From Candidatus Zhuqueibacterota bacterium (GTDB lineage: Bacteria; Zhuqueibacterota; Zhuqueibacteria; Zhuqueibacterales; Zhuqueibacteraceae): 42,300 nucleotides of DNA. Both the position numbers and the translations under genes were made by a program. Positions within the stretch are counted from its first letter, which is position 1. The number at the start of each line of letters is the position of its first letter. This document shows positions 39,267-42,300 of the stretch, piece by piece. The stretch covers positions 1-42,300 of the forward strand of contig JAKEEU010000234.1 of the NCBI GenBank assembly GCA_022616415.1. The letters are read 5' to 3'. The notes below the pieces were generated by a model that did no database searches, was not told the origin of the DNA, and was given only the letters and a program-made list of their open reading frames with translations.

Positions 39267-40631
39267 ATGCACACCTCATCGAATCTCTACCAGGTTTTTT
39301 TCAACACGGCCAACGACGCCATCGTCGTCATCGACCTTGAGACCTGTACCGTCATCGATGCCAATGTGCGAATGTTGCACCGTAGCGAATACCAACGCGA
39401 AGAATTGCTCGGAATGCCCATTCAACGTCTGCTGCGAAGCCGCGATGGGCGGCAACCAACCGCCATTTTCAGCAGAATGCCTGACGAAGAAACAAGCAGC
39501 AAAGCTTTGCAACTGATCAACAAAAATGGCGCCGTGGGTGAGATCAGCATAAACGCAAGCTCTGTCGAATGCAATGGCGCAATAGTTTTCTTTGTAATCG
39601 TCCGCGACTTGAACCAATCGCCACGTGATGGCAACTGCTCGGCCGTGCTTGACAGAGATTCAAGAGAAGGAGAAAGCAACTTCCCCACCATCATCGGCCA
39701 AAGCGAAAAGATTCGCCAGGTTTGCCGGCGCATCGGCTCGGTGGCCAAAAGCGAGGTCACGGTTCTCATTCAAGGTGAAAGCGGAACGGGAAAGGAGATC
39801 GTTGCCGACGCCATCCACGCGCACAGCCTGCGTAATCGAGGCCCCTTTGTGAAAGTAAACTGCGCCGCGCTCACCGAGACGTTGTTAGAAAGCGAGCTGT
39901 TCGGCCACGTCAAAGGCGCGTTTACGGGCGCGCTTCGCGATCGTCGTGGACGTTTCAAGCAAGCCGATGGCGGCACGATTCTGTTGGACGAGATCGGCAG
40001 CATGTCGCCGGCGGGACAAGCCAAGTTGTTGCGCGTTTTGCAGGAGCACGAATTCGAGCCGGTCGGCAGTTCAGTTACGACTTCGGTAAATGTGCGCGTG
40101 ATCGCCGCGACCAACACCGATTTGAAGAAAGCCGTTGCCGAAGGCAAGTTCCGCGACGATTTGTATTATCGCCTGAATGTTTTTTCCATCTCACTGCCGC
40201 CTTTACGCGAACGTAAAGAAGACATCTCCTTGCTCGCGCAACACTTTCTGCACCAATACAATTTGGCTGTCGGCAAAAAAATTCAAGCCTTCGCTGCGGA
40301 AACGTTCGCCGCGATGATGCAATATAATTGGCCCGGAAATGTCCGAGAGCTGGAGAATGCCGTGGAACATGCCGTGCTCATTGAAAAAAGCCCGGCTATA
40401 TCACCTGCCAGTCTTCCGATGAATCTAATTCCTACAGAAACTTCCGAGACCTCGACCGAGCTTGGTTTGCGCGACACGCTTAATCTGCTCGAAAAACAGA
40501 TTCTCCTTGACACGCTGATTCACGCCAATTGGATCAAAAAGCGCGCAGCGGATATGCTTCGAATCGATGCGAAAAATTTGCCCTACCTGCTGCGGAAGCA
40601 TAATCTCTCTGATGGTTTGCGGCCGAATTGA
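39267..40631 (+). CDS. PAS-domain sigma-54-dependent transcriptional activator
   Basis: The 454-residue protein has an N-terminal PAS domain (about 1-115; VFFNTANDAIVVIDLETCTVIDAN is typical). The AAA+ sigma-54 activator domain follows, with Walker A GESGTGKE at 170-177, GAFTGA at 217-222, Walker B D241-E242 and LPPLRERKEDISLL. It ends in a Fis-type HTH with IKKRAADMLRIDAKNLPYLL. GAAGGGG lies before the ATG. The AAA+ and HTH parts are clearly related to the activator at 22706-23662, including the unusual K-x-x-A-x-x-L-x-I-D-x-K-N-L recognition helix, so both may bind similar sites. The two flank the accessory locus. The PAS domain probably senses a ligand or redox cue. Confidence 0.92.
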   Translation: MHTSSNLYQVFFNTANDAIVVIDLETCTVIDANVRMLHRSEYQREELLGMPIQRLLRSRDGRQPTAIFSRMPDEETSSKALQLINKNGAVGEISINASSVECNGAIVFFVIVRDLNQSPRDGNCSAVLDRDSREGESNFPTIIGQSEKIRQVCRRIGSVAKSEVTVLIQGESGTGKEIVADAIHAHSLRNRGPFVKVNCAALTETLLESELFGHVKGAFTGALRDRRGRFKQADGGTILLDEIGSMSPAGQAKLLRVLQEHEFEPVGSSVTTSVNVRVIAATNTDLKKAVAEGKFRDDLYYRLNVFSISLPPLRERKEDISLLAQHFLHQYNLAVGKKIQAFAAETFAAMMQYNWPGNVRELENAVEHAVLIEKSPAISPASLPMNLIPTETSETSTELGLRDTLNLLEKQILLDTLIHANWIKKRAADMLRIDAKNLPYLLRKHNLSDGLRPN

Positions 40632-40640
40632 GGAGCATAA

Positions 40641-40675
40641 AACGTAAGGCGTGAAACGTAATTCGTAATTGCCCT
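40641..40675. repeat. CGTAA-type repeat upstream of the DUF4143 gene
   Basis: Units AACGTAAGGCGTGAAACG and CGTAATT, CGTAATT occur in a row, ending in TTGCCCTTGC. The same units recur downstream of the ATPase gene at 42166-42212, ending TTGTTTTTGC. The unit period is about 7 nt. Confidence 0.7.
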
Positions 40676-40738
40676 TGCATCTGGACCCCGCCGAAAACCC
40701 ACCAAATAGACAATTCTTCAAAAAAACCTTTGATTTTT

Positions 40739-40784
40739 TCAAGTCCATCGGTTAAATTAAATAGAAAGTAACCGATAGACTTGA
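40739..40784. promoter_or_regulatory. 16-bp inverted repeat upstream of the DUF4143 ATPase
   Basis: TCAAGTCCATCGGTTA (40739-40754) and TAACCGATAGACTTGA (40769-40784) pair at 15 of 16 positions with a 14-nt AT-rich loop. It ends 24 nt before the ATG. It could be an operator, an attenuator or the terminator of the upstream unit on either strand. Confidence 0.5.
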
Positions 40785-40808
40785 AGATTTTACATAAAAG
40801 GCTTTGCA

Positions 40809-42158
40809 ATGAATGAAACCGAGTTTCTCAATATTCTTTCCGACTGGAATTATTGGGGCAGTTTTGATGAGCAGCCTTATGCCCGGCCTGACTATTTGGC
40901 GCGGGTGGAAAAATTACATTCCCAGAAAACGGCAACCGTGCTGCTTGGCGTACGGCGAGCCGGCAAGTCTTCGCTGATTTATTTATTCATCAATCAAAAA
41001 ATCAAAAAAGGCCACTTTCAAACAAAAGATACGCTGATTATAAATTTTGAGGACCCTCGCTTTTATCTGCCTTTGAGCAGCGACGATCTTTTCAAAATTT
41101 ACGAAGCCTATCTCAAACATCTCGATCCGTCGCTGCCCCTCGTCGTTCTGGACGAAGTGCAAAATGTGCAAGGCTGGGAAAAGTTTGTGCGCTATTTATT
41201 GGAGACAAAAAAAGCGCAGGTCATCGTGACCGGCTCTTCTTCCAAAACGCTCGGCAGAGAAATATCGACCGTGCTCACCGGCAGGCACGTCGATATCGAG
41301 GTTTTTCCATTGAGCTTCCCGGAGTTTTTACAGTTCAAAGGCTTGACTGTCACCAATGCCATGGAAATAGCCAAGCATCGGGTCACAATAAAGCGATTAT
41401 TCGACGAGTATGCGCAATGGGGCGGCTTTCCGGAAGTCGTTCTTTCCGATTCGGCGCTGCGCAAACGCGAACTGCTGACACGCTATTTCGAGGACATTCT
41501 CATCAAAGACGTGGTCAAAAGATTCGGCATCAAAGAAATCGAAAAACTAGAGCAGCTCGCCAGCCTTTTCATTTCCAATATGGCGACGCTCCAATCGCTC
41601 AACAAGATCAAAGATCGAGTCGGCGCGAGCCTGGATACGGTGCAGCGATTTGCGAGTTATTTGGAGACCGCCAGATTGTTTTTCATGGTCCAAAAATTTG
41701 ACTATTCGCTTGGCCAACAAATTCGCTCGATCAGCAAGGTTTATACGGTTGATCCCGGGTTCTACGCGGCCAAAGGCTTTAGGTTCTCAGAGAATTACGG
41801 CCACATCGCTGAAAACATGGCAGCCATCGAGTTGTTTCGAAGGTGCGCGTTCGATCCGCTCCTGGAAATTTATTACTGGAAAGATCAGCAGCAGCGAGAA
41901 GTTGATTTCGTTGTCAAAGCCGGCGCCAAAATCAAACAATTGATTCAGGTTTGTTGGAATCTAAACCAGGAGAAAACCCGGGAACGTGAAATCAAAAGTC
42001 TGCTCAAGGCCGGCGTCGAATGCAACTGCGAGGAATTACTTGTTATTACCGATGATTACGAAGCCATGGAAACGCTCAGCCAGAACGGAGCAAAAAAACC
42101 AGTGAGATTTTTGCCGCTTTGGCGCTGGCTGCTGAGTCATGTTTCGCCCGGCCATTGA
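40809..42158 (+). CDS. AAA-family ATPase with DUF4143 domain
   Basis: The 449-residue protein has the layout of the widespread AAA/DUF4143 ATPases. Walker A GVRRAGKSS is at 47-55, Walker B LVVLDEVQN (D115, E116), and the sensor strand QVIVTGSSSKTL follows. The DUF4143 part starts around 210 (YFEDILIKDVVKRFGIKEIEKLEQLA) and contains a winged-helix-like segment. The C-terminal nuclease-like strand pattern is EIYYWKDQQQREVDFVVK. Their cellular role is not settled; they are often found as isolated, mobile-like genes. AAAGG precedes the ATG. It has its own spacer with inverted repeats and is bracketed by related CGTAA-type repeats, which suggests it moved or was inserted as a unit. No link to the accessory locus is evident. 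Confidence 0.9.
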   Translation: MNETEFLNILSDWNYWGSFDEQPYARPDYLARVEKLHSQKTATVLLGVRRAGKSSLIYLFINQKIKKGHFQTKDTLIINFEDPRFYLPLSSDDLFKIYEAYLKHLDPSLPLVVLDEVQNVQGWEKFVRYLLETKKAQVIVTGSSSKTLGREISTVLTGRHVDIEVFPLSFPEFLQFKGLTVTNAMEIAKHRVTIKRLFDEYAQWGGFPEVVLSDSALRKRELLTRYFEDILIKDVVKRFGIKEIEKLEQLASLFISNMATLQSLNKIKDRVGASLDTVQRFASYLETARLFFMVQKFDYSLGQQIRSISKVYTVDPGFYAAKGFRFSENYGHIAENMAAIELFRRCAFDPLLEIYYWKDQQQREVDFVVKAGAKIKQLIQVCWNLNQEKTREREIKSLLKAGVECNCEELLVITDDYEAMETLSQNGAKKPVRFLPLWRWLLSHVSPGH

Positions 42159-42165
42159 GAAAATG

Positions 42166-42212
42166 TAAAGCGTGAAACGTAATGCGTAAGGCGTAATTCG
42201 TAATTGTTTTTG
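42166..42212. repeat. CGTAA-type 7-nt repeat downstream of the DUF4143 gene
   Basis: CGTAATG, CGTAAGG, CGTAATT, CGTAATT run in tandem with a 7-nt period, preceded by AAAGCGTGAAA. It matches the element at 40641-40675 in unit and orientation. The rest of the window (42213-42300) holds no gene but ends in AAGGAGGA (42293-42300), a strong ribosome site for a gene starting just beyond the window. Confidence 0.75.
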
Positions 42213-42300
42213 CTAAATTGAATTGCCATAAACTCGTCAGCTTTAGGGGTAACACTCTTTTCGCCTTGATGTGGTTGACTGCACCTTTAATCAAGGAGGA

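Noticed and set aside
1..42300. tRNA and rRNA genes
   Set aside because: I saw no cloverleaf with a T-loop GTTCRANNC pattern in context and no rRNA-like stretch; a covariance-model scan would settle it.

Overview
The window looks like a chromosomal segment of an uncultivated, diderm, FCB-like bacterium, possibly of the KSB1/Calditrichota kind. This placement is an inference from gene content (sigma-54 activators, an OmpA-type domain, a PASTA-tailed FtsI, many intergenic hairpin repeats) and cannot be proven here. GC content is fairly high in the core genes. It drops clearly at 1-2040, about 22150-22650, 23660-24500 and 34140-37900, which suggests acquired material.

Layout. (1) 1-2313: AT-rich accessory DNA with an unknown small protein, a membrane-anchored coiled-coil protein and a fragment resembling a nucleotidyltransferase. 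(2) 2314-7059, minus strand: a heterodimeric ABC exporter of the YheI/YheH (BmrC/BmrD) type and an alpha/beta hydrolase. (3) 7268-22132, plus strand: a division and cell wall (dcw) cluster with a sigma-70 promoter and a phased MraZ operator, then mraZ, rsmH, ftsL, ftsI, a secreted protein of unknown function, murF, mraY, ftsW, murG, ftsQ, ftsA and ftsZ. The usual murE, murD and murC/murB positions are empty of those genes and hold short inverted-repeat elements or the unrelated secreted protein. (4) 22706-40631: a large accessory locus bracketed by two related sigma-54 activators. (5) 40809-42158: a DUF4143-type AAA ATPase between related 7-nt-period repeats.

The accessory locus is the most interesting part. 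It begins with a sigma-54-like promoter and two upstream palindromes placed as enhancer sites. It then encodes a transglutaminase-like enzyme, two repeat-rich proteins, four beta-rich putative structural proteins (two sharing a duplicated module of about 200 residues), two LAS-fold metallopeptidases, a trypsin-like protease, an OmpA-like peptidoglycan-binding protein and several unknowns. At least five otherwise unrelated proteins begin with the same short leader, M-Y-[IL]-x-x-x-[ED]-x-[LVFI]-[GA], directly behind a ribosome binding site. I read this as a possible assembly, sorting or docking tag for cargo of an undescribed structure, perhaps a virus-derived or surface-attached particle. No tail sheath, portal, terminase, baseplate or secretion ATPase is visible, so it is not a recognisable phage, tailocin or type VI system.

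Throughout the window, intergenic spaces carry tandem arrays of 6-, 7- or 8-nt units followed by their inverted complement, each with its own unit sequence. Two of them extend into genes: the linker of one ABC subunit and the C-terminus of MraZ.
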